Source: Litchfieldella qijiaojingensis (lineage in GTDB: Bacteria > Pseudomonadota > Gammaproteobacteria > Pseudomonadales > Halomonadaceae). From it: a stretch of DNA of 64,000 nt. The translations under genes and the position numbers were made by a program. Positions 26,723 to 34,637 of the stretch are shown piece after piece (position 1 is the stretch's first letter; every line of letters starts with the position of its first letter). The DNA lies in the NCBI RefSeq assembly GCF_014651875.1, contig NZ_BMXS01000006.1:105837-169836 (forward strand). The letters are read 5' to 3'. The notes beneath the pieces were generated by a model. It was not told the DNA's origin. It did not search any database and was given only the letters and a program-made list of their open reading frames with translations.

Positions 26723-28066
26723 ATGGCCAAGAAGACCGAAAAACTCACCACCCGGGTGCTCGAGCGGCTGGCCCGTGAGCTGCCCGAGGGTGACGAGGTG
26801 TGGGACAAAGATCTGTCTGGCTACCACGTCCGCGCCGGCAAGCGTGGCCTTACTCTGCGGCTGTCCTACTACAACCTCACTGGCAAGCGTCGTGTCCTGA
26901 CCATCGGTCGCTATGGAGCCGACAACCTGACTGCGGATAGTGGTCGGAAGCGTGCCAAGGAGGCGCGGTCAGTCGTGACCCAGGGCGGCGATCCGCGCGC
27001 GGTGCTGGAGGAAGCCAAGGCCGAAGCCGAGCGCCAGCAGCAGCAGACCCTCCGCGCCTACCTGGACGGCCCCTATGCCGCCTATCAGAACCGTATGAAG
27101 GACGGCGCGGCCAACCTGCGCCGCATCAAGAATGACTTCTCCGACTGGCTCGACAAACCGATGAGCAGCCTTGCCCGCGTCGATGTCGAGCGCTGGCAGG
27201 CTGATCAGGAGGCCATGGATAAGCCCCGCGCTTTCGGCACCCTGAAACGCACCTACGACGCCCTGTGTGGCCTGCTGGCCCACGCTGCCGAGCGCAAGGT
27301 GATACCGGCTCACCCGCTGAAAGGCGTGAAGCTGCAGAAGCCGGCACTGAGCGACGAGGAGCTGGCCGAGCAGGGCGCTGAGCGCCGCTATCTGGAGCCT
27401 GAGGAAGTCGAAGCCCTGTTCGCTGGCCTGGAGGCGTATCAGGAGGAGAAGCGCCAGCAGCGACGCAGCAGCCGCGCCCACGGCAAGGCGTATCTGCCCG
27501 ATCTGGATGGCGTAGCCTACGTGGATCACGTCAAGCCGTGGATCTTGACCATGTTCTACACCGGCTTTCGGCCTGGCGACCTGTTCGGCCTGCGCTGGGA
27601 GCACGTGAACCTGACCTTTGCCACGGCCCGAAAGGTGATCGAGAAGACCGCCCATAAGCGACCAGAGCCCCAGACCTTCCCGCTCTCCCGGGCGGCGGTG
27701 GACGTGCTCAAGACCTGGTGGAAACAGCTGGGTGAGCCGAAGACCGGCCTTGTGTTCTCGTCACCGGTCACTGGCAAGCGGATGAGTTCGACCGCCATGC
27801 AGAAGCCGTGGGCCGCCGTCCGCAAGCTGGCCGGGCTGCCCGATGACCTGCAGCTCTACACCTTGCGTCACAACTTCGCGAGCCAGTTGGTGATGGGCGG
27901 CGTTGACTTGCTTACCGTCTCCAAGCTGATGGCCCACGCTGACATTCAGACGACCATTGCCCACTACGCCCACCTGGCCCCCGACCACAAGCGCGATGCC
28001 GTGGAACTGTTCGCCAGGAAGGCGCCGGGGCAGGGTGATGAGATAGCCGCCGAGGAGGCGGTGTAA
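26723..28066 (+). CDS. int: Tyrosine recombinase/phage integrase
   Basis: The 447-residue integrase starts at the ATG at 26723 after AAGGG. It has an N-terminal arm-binding DUF4102-like domain (LSYYNLTGKRRVLTIGRYG), a SAM-like core-binding domain (about 115-215) and a catalytic domain with Arg283 (TGFRPGDL), Arg382 (LRHNFAS), His405 (LMAHAD) and nucleophile Tyr415 (IAHYAH). The position of the usual His before Arg382 holds Tyr379, a variation met in this superfamily. It sits 160 nt from attL and should catalyse integration into and excision from the tRNA-Thr gene. Confidence 0.95.
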   Translation: MAKKTEKLTTRVLERLARELPEGDEVWDKDLSGYHVRAGKRGLTLRLSYYNLTGKRRVLTIGRYGADNLTADSGRKRAKEARSVVTQGGDPRAVLEEAKAEAERQQQQTLRAYLDGPYAAYQNRMKDGAANLRRIKNDFSDWLDKPMSSLARVDVERWQADQEAMDKPRAFGTLKRTYDALCGLLAHAAERKVIPAHPLKGVKLQKPALSDEELAEQGAERRYLEPEEVEALFAGLEAYQEEKRQQRRSSRAHGKAYLPDLDGVAYVDHVKPWILTMFYTGFRPGDLFGLRWEHVNLTFATARKVIEKTAHKRPEPQTFPLSRAAVDVLKTWWKQLGEPKTGLVFSSPVTGKRMSSTAMQKPWAAVRKLAGLPDDLQLYTLRHNFASQLVMGGVDLLTVSKLMAHADIQTTIAHYAHLAPDHKRDAVELFARKAPGQGDEIAAEEAV

Positions 28067-28189
28067 GAGATCGACAGGCCAATGCCTGTTGAGACGACCC
28101 CGTTGGCTGGCCTAGAGTAGCTCCCGAACGCGCGGCAACTCCACCGCGCTGGCCAGCCTCCTTACTGGAGTGCGTGAGGAGTGCCGCTG

Positions 28190-28648
28190 ATGAAACGGAA
28201 ACCCCCAGCCGGCGGGCCAGAAGGCGCCGAGAACTGGACCTTGGAGGAGATCGAGAACTACATCATCGAGGAGCGGAAAAAGCCGTTCCATCGTGCCCAG
28301 GGCAAGATAACTCAGTTCGTCAATGGCTGCGTGATGGACCCCGACTTCAAGGAGTCTCCTGCCCTTCTCATGTTATTACTTATGCTGCGTGATGTGCTGG
28401 CCAAAGAGGCGACCGAGGAATGGGACCTTGACGAATATCTTGAGCCAATTATTTCCGAGTTCCCGAGCCGTGGAGGAAAAGCACGGCATATCGATAACAA
28501 GCGAGATAAGGCATTCGTGATTCAATACTACGAAGATCATAAGAATGAGTTTAAAAGCACGAGAGCCGCTGCTAAAGCAATCGATGAAGCCCATCTAGTG
28601 GATATAAAGTTTCGAACTATTTACGATTGGCTGCGAGAGATTGAGTAA
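28190..28648 (+). CDS. Hypothetical element protein, 152 residues
   Basis: I do not recognise this protein. The ATG at 28190 has AGGAG 8 nt upstream. The N-terminal half is charged and helical (WTLEEIENYIIEERKKPFHRAQG); the middle is hydrophobic (ALLMLLLMLRDVLA). The C-terminal 50 residues (FKSTRAAAKAIDEAHLVDIKFRTIYDWLREIE) resemble a small helix-turn-helix, suggesting a DNA-binding protein. The 3' part is more AT-rich than neighbouring genes. A TGCCG-gctga-CGGCA hairpin (28667-28681) follows. Confidence 0.6.
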   Translation: MKRKPPAGGPEGAENWTLEEIENYIIEERKKPFHRAQGKITQFVNGCVMDPDFKESPALLMLLLMLRDVLAKEATEEWDLDEYLEPIISEFPSRGGKARHIDNKRDKAFVIQYYEDHKNEFKSTRAAAKAIDEAHLVDIKFRTIYDWLREIE

Positions 28649-28710
28649 TCTCTAATATGTACAGTCTGCCGGCTGACGGCATATAACACCAATCTAATCG
28701 TGGCCATGAT

Positions 28711-28742
28711 CGAAAGCGTCAAGCAACAAGGAGACGCTTTCG
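28711..28742 (+). promoter_or_regulatory. Hairpin sequestering the ribosome site of the AlpA-like gene
   Basis: CGAAAGCGTC (28711-28720) is a perfect 10-bp complement of GACGCTTTCG (28733-28742). The 12-nt loop contains AAGGA, and the ATG of the next gene follows at once at 28743. In RNA this would hide part of the AAGGAG ribosome site; as DNA it could be an operator. Confidence 0.75.
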
Positions 28743-29051
28743 ATGTCTGCAAACCATCAAGATCCTACCGCTGTCCTGGCCGCCGCTATGGCGCGGTATC
28801 GTGCCGGTGACGACCCGGGATTGATCGAACTTCCCGAGTCTGCTGTATTCCCGCATCTCATCCACGCACAACCCACTACCGCGCGGAAATCACGCGTAAC
28901 CGGCGTGCTGTTGGGCAGACCAACCCCGATGTTCGTTAAACGGGGCCGGAGCATTCGTTACCGCCTTAGCGACGTACTCGCCTGGCTCTCCGAGGGCGAG
29001 GCCGTGGGTAGCACTGCTGAAGCCGGCATGGCAGAGGGGATGGCGCAATGA
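28743..29051 (+). CDS. AlpA/MerR-like HTH DNA-binding protein
   Basis: The 102-residue protein ends in a winged HTH of the excisionase/AlpA type. The segment VTGVLLGRPTPMFVKRGRSIRYRLSDVLAWLSEGE shows the typical pattern of a basic wing followed by a YRLSDVLAWL helix. Such proteins activate integrase or excision genes in satellites such as P4 and PICIs and in many islands. Its position second after the integrase fits a regulator or excisionase role. It overlaps the next gene by 4 nt. The translation start is placed under a strong hairpin. Confidence 0.72.
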   Translation: MSANHQDPTAVLAAAMARYRAGDDPGLIELPESAVFPHLIHAQPTTARKSRVTGVLLGRPTPMFVKRGRSIRYRLSDVLAWLSEGEAVGSTAEAGMAEGMAQ

Positions 29052-29326
29052 CCGACATGAAAAATCCCGGGCGTGGGGGCGACCGGGATACTTCCAAAAC
29101 ACTTCCGAAAGTTGATGCTAACACCCAGCAAGGCCACGTGCTAGAGGCGCTTAAGCAACGACCAATGAGTGCCGCAGAGTTGCAGTGGTCGCTTCCCCTG
29201 GCCGATGCCCGAGCCGTGGTTCGAGATCTTCGCCGAAAGGGCATCCCCATCACCACGAAAAAGCACCCCGACCCATCCCGACCAAGCAGGTGTGTTCAAC
29301 GCTACCACTTGGCCGAGACGGACTGA
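29048..29326 (+). CDS. Small winged-helix protein of the element
   Basis: The 92-residue protein has a Gly/Asp-rich N-terminus and then a winged-helix-like domain: QGHVLEALKQRPMSAAELQWSLPLADARAVVRDLRRKGIPITT, followed by SRCVQRYHL. This pattern is common for phage-encoded HTH proteins that act on DNA during early expression. Its ATG overlaps the stop of the AlpA-like gene (ATGA). The exact role is unknown. Confidence 0.62.
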   Translation: MTDMKNPGRGGDRDTSKTLPKVDANTQQGHVLEALKQRPMSAAELQWSLPLADARAVVRDLRRKGIPITTKKHPDPSRPSRCVQRYHLAETD

Positions 29327-29370
29327 ATGGGAAGCGGGCGCTGCTGGCGCTCGCTGCCCTGGAGGGTGCA

Positions 29371-29766
29371 ATGGCAAGGAAAAAACCCAAGGTCCAGTGG
29401 GGGCCGGCTGGCGCCTTCGCGCTGCCCAAGCTGCTGATGGATCACCCGGACTTCCGCGAGCTCTCTGGCTCGGCCCTGAAGGTCCTGCTGGCGCTGGGGT
29501 ACCAGCACAACGGATTCAACAATGGCGACCTCTCCTGCACCAGCACGACCATGAGTGAGTGGGGAGGCATGTCCCCCACCACGCTAGCCAAGGCGCTACG
29601 CGAGCTCCAGGAGCGCAACCTGATCATCAAGAGTCGCGACGCCCAGGTGGGCCGCGAGGGCCCCCGGTGCGCTCTCTATGCGTTCACCTGGGCGCCCATT
29701 GATGACTGCGGCGGCAAGCTGGACATCAGCCCCACCACAACGCCCAGGAGGAGGCTGAGCAAATGA
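29371..29766 (+). CDS. HTH replication-initiator-like protein
   Basis: The 131-residue protein starts at the ATG at 29371 after GGAGGG. Its sequence (FALPKLLMDHPDFRELSGSALKVLLALGYQHNGFNNGDLSCTSTTMSEWGGMSPTTLAKALRELQERNLI) is that of the winged-helix domain seen in phage and plasmid replication or partition regulators. Its 3' end overlaps the next short gene by 4 nt. A cluster of dyad repeats begins 20 nt further on, as expected for an initiator with adjacent iterons. Initiator function is inference. Confidence 0.65.
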   Translation: MARKKPKVQWGPAGAFALPKLLMDHPDFRELSGSALKVLLALGYQHNGFNNGDLSCTSTTMSEWGGMSPTTLAKALRELQERNLIIKSRDAQVGREGPRCALYAFTWAPIDDCGGKLDISPTTTPRRRLSK

Positions 29767-29957
29767 GAATTTCGATATTTACCGTCTCCAGAAATTGGAG
29801 TCCCACGCTTCAGAAAATGGAGCAGTCGGGCCGCCCGGCCATTCATCGCTCGATAAACGCTCCAGATTCTGTAGCAGTGTGGCCGATTTTGGCCGTTGAC
29901 CGACTCCAGAATCTGGACTCCTTACTAATTTACCAGGCAGTGGGGGGTAGGCCATGA
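29763..29957 (+). CDS. Possible 64-residue gene overlapping the dyad cluster
   Basis: Both ends form ATGA overlaps with neighbouring genes, which favours translation. The predicted product (starting MRISIFTVSRNW) resembles nothing known and its composition follows the embedded repeats. It could be a coupling frame that lets ribosomes run through a replication or operator region, or a chance opening. Confidence 0.35.
   Translation: MRISIFTVSRNWSPTLQKMEQSGRPAIHRSINAPDSVAVWPILAVDRLQNLDSLLIYQAVGGRP
29786..29918. repeat. Four iterated 15-bp dyads (possible iterons/operator cluster)
   Basis: Four copies of a CTCCA-N5-TGGAG motif are present: CTCCAGAAATTGGAG at 29786, CTTCAGAAAATGGAG at 29808, CTCCAGATTCTGTAG at 29860 and CTCCAGAATCTGGAC at 29904. 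Centre spacings are 22, 52 and 44 bp, near whole helical turns. The position just after an initiator-like HTH gene and before a Nu1-like gene suggests an origin of replication, a packaging site or an operator. Confidence 0.7.
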
Positions 29958-30382
29958 CATATGACGCCGATTCCCGAGAGCGTGTCGGGCCTGTTGTCAT
30001 CCCTGAAGCCGCCCACGCGCTCGGAGTGAGCGAGAGCACCCTACGTCGCTGGATCGCTGCTGGCGCTCCGGTGGCAAGGCGGGGCGGCCGTGGGCGCGGC
30101 AACGTGACGTTGGTGGATCCTGATGCCGTGATCGCCTGGTTGAATGAGTGCGATGCCACGGAGGCGATGAGAGCCTTTGCCGGCCAGGTGCCGGAGCTGG
30201 TGGCCGGGGCCATATGGGAATCGTTCCGGCTGGCCGAGGGCCCCCATAAGCGCGGGGTGGCCGAGCTGCTGGTGACCCTCTGGTATCTGGCGTCAACCGA
30301 GATCATGGAGGCGGCGGGAGCGGACGCACCTGAAGCATGGCCGGAAGCCATCGAACGGCTTCGTAAAATCGCCGGCAAATGA
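29954..30382 (+). CDS. Nu1-like (small-terminase type) HTH protein
   Basis: The 142-residue protein begins with a MerR-like winged HTH (VIPEAAHALGVSESTLRRWIAAGAPVARRGGRGRGNVTLVDPDAVIAWLNE), as found in the phage lambda Nu1 group and in many phage DNA-binding proteins. The C-terminal part is helical (VPELVAGAIWESFRLAEGPHKRGVAELLVTLWYLA). It lies just before the capsid-like gene, where a small terminase would be expected, but no large terminase follows. It might redirect a helper packaging machine; that is inference. Confidence 0.6.
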   Translation: MTYDADSRERVGPVVIPEAAHALGVSESTLRRWIAAGAPVARRGGRGRGNVTLVDPDAVIAWLNECDATEAMRAFAGQVPELVAGAIWESFRLAEGPHKRGVAELLVTLWYLASTEIMEAAGADAPEAWPEAIERLRKIAGK

Positions 30383-30442
30383 TGAATTTTAGCGCTTTTC
30401 ATTACGCTGCCAGTGGAGTCAACCACACCCGAGGATTACCAG

Positions 30443-31426
30443 ATGGACCCGATTATGCGAGGAAAGGCGCTGCGTGCCTCCCGGCTGATGGAGGAGGTGG
30501 CTGGCGCTGCTGTCCCGCCCAAGGAGCAGTTGGCCGAAGCTGCACGGGAGATTCACCTCCTCAAAGCGCTGGGCCTGAAAGGCGAAGAGCTGCGCGCGGC
30601 GATGGAAGCGCACGACAACCCGATGTTGAACAAGGCCGCCGTCCCTGCCGATACCCTGGGCTCTGGTGACTTCGGCGAGGGCGTTCTGAACGCCGCCTGG
30701 TTGACCACGACCCTGGAGCTGAACCTGCTGGACGCCCTTGTTGATCAAGGCAGCGTCCCGCTGTTGCCTGGCGTCCGCGCTGCCATCTACGGCACAGGAT
30801 GGACTGCCGATTCAGTCGGCGAGGGCCTGCCGAAAGCCATCCGTCAGAGCGGTCTGGACATCGAGCAGTTCGCGCCGCAGAAAGTGGCCACGATCACCGT
30901 GGCCACGAAGGAGCTGCACGACTACGAGCAGTTCCGCCAGCATATGGATGCCGAGCATCGCCTGGGCCTAGCTCGGGGTACGAATAGGGCTGTTCTCGAC
31001 ACCCTGGTGGACAGCTCAACCGCAACCACCGCGACCCTGGAGGACGCCCTGGCCACCGCTGGACCCGCTACCGGCTTCGTCGTCGCGATGCCCGCCGGCG
31101 ACGTGGCGGTAATGGCCTTACAGGCCGCGAAGAGCGGCAACACCGCATTCGGCGTGCGCGGCGGCCTGCTGGCGCCTGGGCTGCGGATTGTCGCCGTGGA
31201 TGACCTGGACGATACCGTTGTGATCCCGGCCTCACGGCTGGCTGTTCGTGACTTCGGGATGCGTGTCCAGACCGCTGTCCACGCGTCCATTGCCATGGCC
31301 GATGACCCGCAGTCACCGGCCGAGCTGGTGTCGATGTTTCAAACGAACTCGGCGGCGATCCTGAGCGAACGGGCCTTCATTCTGGGCGGCGACTTCTCGG
31401 GCGTTGTCGTGGTCTCTGGTAGCTGA
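30443..31426 (+). CDS. HK97-type phage major capsid protein
   Basis: The 327-residue product starts at the ATG at 30443 after GAGG; an in-frame GTG at 30413 is less likely. The first 80 or so residues are helical and charged, like the delta/scaffold region of HK97 capsids. The rest shows capsid-fold patterns, notably the final FQTNSAAILSERAFILGGDFSGVVVVS, which matches the P-domain end of HK97-like capsids ('fQTNs.a.r.Er'). No protease gene accompanies it, so N-terminal maturation would need another enzyme or not occur. Confidence 0.72.
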   Translation: MDPIMRGKALRASRLMEEVAGAAVPPKEQLAEAAREIHLLKALGLKGEELRAAMEAHDNPMLNKAAVPADTLGSGDFGEGVLNAAWLTTTLELNLLDALVDQGSVPLLPGVRAAIYGTGWTADSVGEGLPKAIRQSGLDIEQFAPQKVATITVATKELHDYEQFRQHMDAEHRLGLARGTNRAVLDTLVDSSTATTATLEDALATAGPATGFVVAMPAGDVAVMALQAAKSGNTAFGVRGGLLAPGLRIVAVDDLDDTVVIPASRLAVRDFGMRVQTAVHASIAMADDPQSPAELVSMFQTNSAAILSERAFILGGDFSGVVVVSGS

Positions 31427-31434
31427 GGCGAGCC

Positions 31435-31815
31435 ATGAGTATTGATCACAACGCACGCTACAAAGCAGCCTTTCTCGCCAAGTTCGAGCGCGCCCTGGCG
31501 GATCAGCCGGAATGGATTCGAGAACGGGCGGTTCTTGGGGCAACCAACCCCGGGCAGATGGGAAGCACCTTCTATCCGGATACTGGCAAGTGGGAATTTC
31601 GGGATGCTGACGGCAACGTGCTTGAGGCGCCCAAGGCAGCCCCGACTCAGAGACGTGCCGGCATGAGCGAGCAGGATATGAGGGTGATTGCCAAGGGATT
31701 GGGTAACGCGCTGGCCGAGCGTGACGCGCGTATCGATGAGTTGGAGGCAACGATTCGCGGCCTGGCCAAGAAGGTCGGGCTGCTGAGCCAACGGATGAAG
31801 GAGGGCGCGAAATGA
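31435..31815 (+). CDS. Coiled-coil element protein, 126 residues
   Basis: No family is recognised. The N-terminal 80 residues are mixed (WIRERAVLGATNPGQMGSTFYPDTGKWEF) and the C-terminal 40 form a likely coiled coil (LAERDARIDELEATIRGLAKKVGLLSQRMKEG). It starts 8 nt after the capsid stop and overlaps the next gene by 4 nt, so it belongs to the structural block. A capsid-associated, scaffold or assembly role is possible. Confidence 0.6.
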   Translation: MSIDHNARYKAAFLAKFERALADQPEWIRERAVLGATNPGQMGSTFYPDTGKWEFRDADGNVLEAPKAAPTQRRAGMSEQDMRVIAKGLGNALAERDARIDELEATIRGLAKKVGLLSQRMKEGAK

Positions 31816-32099
31816 TCGACACCACCCCTGACTGGGAGCCTGTGACACAGGGTGAGGCGGACGAGCTGGCGCCTTTCACCCTGGACGCGAAAGGCTTGGA
31901 TGACGAGGCCGTCTACCTCCTAATGACAGGGCATAAAGATATTCTGCGTCGCGCCATACTGGTCGTTGCGAAGGCTGTGGGACGTATGCCTACCGATGAC
32001 GAGATCCTGATGGTCGCCCGCGAGGTGGTGCGCTGGCTCAACGAGAATCGCGTTCCCGAGCTGCACGCGGCGTCTATGGCAGGCAAGGAGATTCATTGA
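31812..32099 (+). CDS. Small conserved element protein, paralogue 1
   Basis: The 95-residue protein has no known family. Its C-terminal half (GRMPTDDEILMVAREVVRWLNENRVPEL) is clearly similar to that of the 79-residue protein at 34150 (GRVPDQDEVEKVAKAVVAYLNEHRIPEL). The two copies flank the tape-measure gene, each joined by a 1-4 nt overlap. The position resembles tail-chaperone genes next to tape-measure genes, but no frameshift arrangement is visible. Confidence 0.62.
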   Translation: MIDTTPDWEPVTQGEADELAPFTLDAKGLDDEAVYLLMTGHKDILRRAILVVAKAVGRMPTDDEILMVAREVVRWLNENRVPELHAASMAGKEIH

Positions 32100-34153
32100 T
32101 GTCCCGATCACTTGGGAAGCTAACGCTCGACATGGTGCTCCAGACCGGCAATTTTCTCGGCCCCATGGATAAAGCGCAGCGGCGCACGAAACGCAGCACC
32201 AATGACATGGTGAAGAGCTTCAAGCGCGTCGGTGGCGCGGTCGCGGCCATGGGGGCGGCGGCTGTCGCGGCGGCGGCTGGTGGCTTGACGCTGATGACCA
32301 AGACAGGTCTCCAGAACGTCGATGCGCAGGCAAAGCTCGCCCGCCAATTGGATGGCACCATTGGCGGTCTTCGAGGCCTACAACTTGCCGGCGGTGATGC
32401 GGGTGTCGAGATAGGCACCTTGAACGGCGCCATGGAGCGCCTATCGTCTCGCTTGGGGGAAGCAGAGCGCGGCGAAGGTGCGGCTGCCGATGCTTTGGAT
32501 CGTATCGGCGTGAGCGCATCAGCACTGGCCAATATGGATGTCGATGAGCGCGTTGCGACCATCGCCGACCGCGTGCATGAGCTTGGCCTCTCCGGCGCCC
32601 AGACCGCCGACCTGTTGCGGGATCTCGGCATCCGTAATACCGAGATGGTCAACCTGTTGCGTCAGGGTGGCGACCCCATACGCGAGGCTCGCCAGGAGAT
32701 CGAAGACTACGGCCTGGCCATCGACGCCATTGATGCTTCTGTTGTCGAGGCGGCGAACGATGCCCTCTCACGCACCGGGCTGCTCATTGAAGCGACACAG
32801 AACGCCCTGGCGGTGGAGCTGGCGCCAATAATCCTCGAGATAGCCGACCGATTCAATGACGCCGCTCGTGAGGCTGGCGGCATGGATAATGCGATCCGCG
32901 TTGGCGTTGAGTCCAGCCTGATCTACATCGGCGAGCTATCCGACAACATCTGGAAGATGTGGCAGCTGATGAAGCGCGGCGAGCTGATCATGGCCGACAT
33001 CGAGTTTGCCTCTGCCAAGTTCGCCCGCAATGCCTGGTCCTATATCGCGCCTTTCTTCGACAAGTGGGGGGATAGGATCAACAACATCATCGAGCAAATG
33101 AACCGTATCCCTGGCTTCGGCGACATCGAGCCGATTACGATTTTCTCCGAAGGCGACTTCATTGCCGGGATTGAACGCAATTTTGAGCGTGCGCTTGGCC
33201 GGCGCAACCTGGCACAGATTGAATTCGATGCGGCGATGGACTTCACGCCATCCAAGGCCATTGAGGAATTTCTCGACTCGGTTGAGGAACGACGTAAGCA
33301 GATTGCCGAGGCAGCTTCTAACAATCCTCTCATACCGCCCAGCGACCTTGATTCTATCGAAGATGCCGAAAAGGCGCTGAAGGAGGCGGCGCGCGAGGCC
33401 GAGCAATTCGCAAGCTCCTTGTCGTCCCTTGTCGACCAGCTATTCCCTGTCGCAGCGGCGCAGCGCGAATACGCCGAACAGCAGGCCACTCTCACCCGAG
33501 CTTTTATGGAAGGCATACCCATCGTGGGCGGATATGCCGAGGCCATGGAGAGGCTTGCAGAGGCCCAGCTAAGCACCCAACGGCCAGAAGACATCTACGA
33601 CTTCCTGCAGCCTGACACCGATAAGATCAAGGCGCAGTTCGATGCCATGGATGAGTTCTCCAAGAACGCGGCTCGTGGCATGCAGTCGCACTTCGCCGAC
33701 TTCCTGTTCAACCCGTTCGAAGACGGCCTGAGAGGAATGCTCGAGGGCTTCGGTGAGACGATGCAACGGATGGTCTCCGAGGCTGTCGCCGCCGACCTGA
33801 CCCGCCACTTATTCGGCTCGACGGTCGAGGGTGGCAGCGGCGACGGCTGGATCGGCACGGCATTCAATGCCGCGGCGAGCTTCTTTGGTGGCGCATCCTT
33901 CGATGGTGGCGGCGATACCGGCAGCGGACCACGTAGCGGTGGCCTCGACGGCAAGGGTGGCTTCCTTGCCATGCTCCACCCGCGTGAGACCGTGATCGAT
34001 CACACGAAGCCCAGTTCTGGGCGGTCAGGCGTAGTGCAGCAGAATACCTACAATTTCGTCCTGTCGCGCAATCCGGATCGGCGTACTCAGAAGCAAATGG
34101 CGCTGGAAGCATCCGCCGCCCAGCGTCGGGCCAACGCGAGGTTGGGATCATGA
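32099..34153 (+). CDS. Phage tail tape-measure-like protein
   Basis: The 684-residue protein begins at an ATG overlapping the previous stop. It has an Ala/Gly-rich hydrophobic stretch near residues 45-68, long helical regions with many Arg/Glu heptads, and a Gly/Ser-rich end followed by GGLDGKGGFLAMLHPRETVIDHTK, a C-terminal signature common in siphophage tape-measure proteins. It is short for a tape measure. In that family the length sets tail length. No major tail, tube or baseplate gene is present. It overlaps the next gene by 4 nt. Confidence 0.78.
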   Translation: MSRSLGKLTLDMVLQTGNFLGPMDKAQRRTKRSTNDMVKSFKRVGGAVAAMGAAAVAAAAGGLTLMTKTGLQNVDAQAKLARQLDGTIGGLRGLQLAGGDAGVEIGTLNGAMERLSSRLGEAERGEGAAADALDRIGVSASALANMDVDERVATIADRVHELGLSGAQTADLLRDLGIRNTEMVNLLRQGGDPIREARQEIEDYGLAIDAIDASVVEAANDALSRTGLLIEATQNALAVELAPIILEIADRFNDAAREAGGMDNAIRVGVESSLIYIGELSDNIWKMWQLMKRGELIMADIEFASAKFARNAWSYIAPFFDKWGDRINNIIEQMNRIPGFGDIEPITIFSEGDFIAGIERNFERALGRRNLAQIEFDAAMDFTPSKAIEEFLDSVEERRKQIAEAASNNPLIPPSDLDSIEDAEKALKEAAREAEQFASSLSSLVDQLFPVAAAQREYAEQQATLTRAFMEGIPIVGGYAEAMERLAEAQLSTQRPEDIYDFLQPDTDKIKAQFDAMDEFSKNAARGMQSHFADFLFNPFEDGLRGMLEGFGETMQRMVSEAVAADLTRHLFGSTVEGGSGDGWIGTAFNAAASFFGGASFDGGGDTGSGPRSGGLDGKGGFLAMLHPRETVIDHTKPSSGRSGVVQQNTYNFVLSRNPDRRTQKQMALEASAAQRRANARLGS

Positions 34154-34389
34154 GCTTGATCGAGGAGCAGTGCACTCTACAGCTACACGGATTGCGTGAT
34201 GAGGACATCGATAGCCTGAGGATTGAGTGCCACGAAAGGTTGGTCGAGGAGATCCTTACCCTCGGCAGAGAGCTGGGCCGAGTACCTGATCAAGACGAGG
34301 TAGAGAAGGTCGCCAAGGCTGTCGTTGCCTACCTCAACGAGCATCGCATTCCCGAACTGCGCGAGCTGGCAGAGAGGGTGATCCACTGA
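34150..34389 (+). CDS. Small conserved element protein, paralogue 2
   Basis: The 79-residue helical protein is a paralogue of the 31812 gene product: both share a GR-[MV]-P-x-x-[DQ]-DE core and end with LNE-x-R-[VI]-PEL. It starts with a 4-nt overlap after the tape-measure gene and its stop overlaps the next start by 1 nt. The function is unknown; duplication around the tape measure suggests a role in tail assembly. Confidence 0.62.
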   Translation: MSLIEEQCTLQLHGLRDEDIDSLRIECHERLVEEILTLGRELGRVPDQDEVEKVAKAVVAYLNEHRIPELRELAERVIH

Positions 34390-34637
34390 TGGCCGAGCAC
34401 GCCGACCTGCCGCCACCGCCAAAGATGTTCTTCACGCAGATGCGGCGTGCCACTCGCCTTGGCTATTGGCTGCATAAGGCCGATCGCGAGTGGCAGCGCC
34501 AGAAGCAGGGTGGCCGATATGTGCTCACCTTGCCACGTGGCAGAGACCCATTGCTGGTGACTGACGACATGCGAGAGGTCAAGGCGTGGCTGAATCACCG
34601 GGACGCCGAGACCCGAGAAGGAGAACAGCATGGGTAG
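34389..34637 (+). CDS. Small element protein, 82 residues
   Basis: This basic, aromatic-rich protein (FFTQMRRATRLGYWLHKADREWQRQKQGGRYVLTL) starts on the last base of the preceding stop codon. I recognise no family. The end overlaps a possible 35-codon frame. The tight spacing shows it belongs to the same operon as the tape-measure gene. Confidence 0.55.
   Translation: MAEHADLPPPPKMFFTQMRRATRLGYWLHKADREWQRQKQGGRYVLTLPRGRDPLLVTDDMREVKAWLNHRDAETREGEQHG

Noticed and set aside
28100..28170. GGCTGGCC/GGCCAGCC inverted repeat between the integrase and the next gene
   Set aside because: The arms are about 40 nt apart and short; it may be chance in GC-rich DNA and is not strong enough to call a site.
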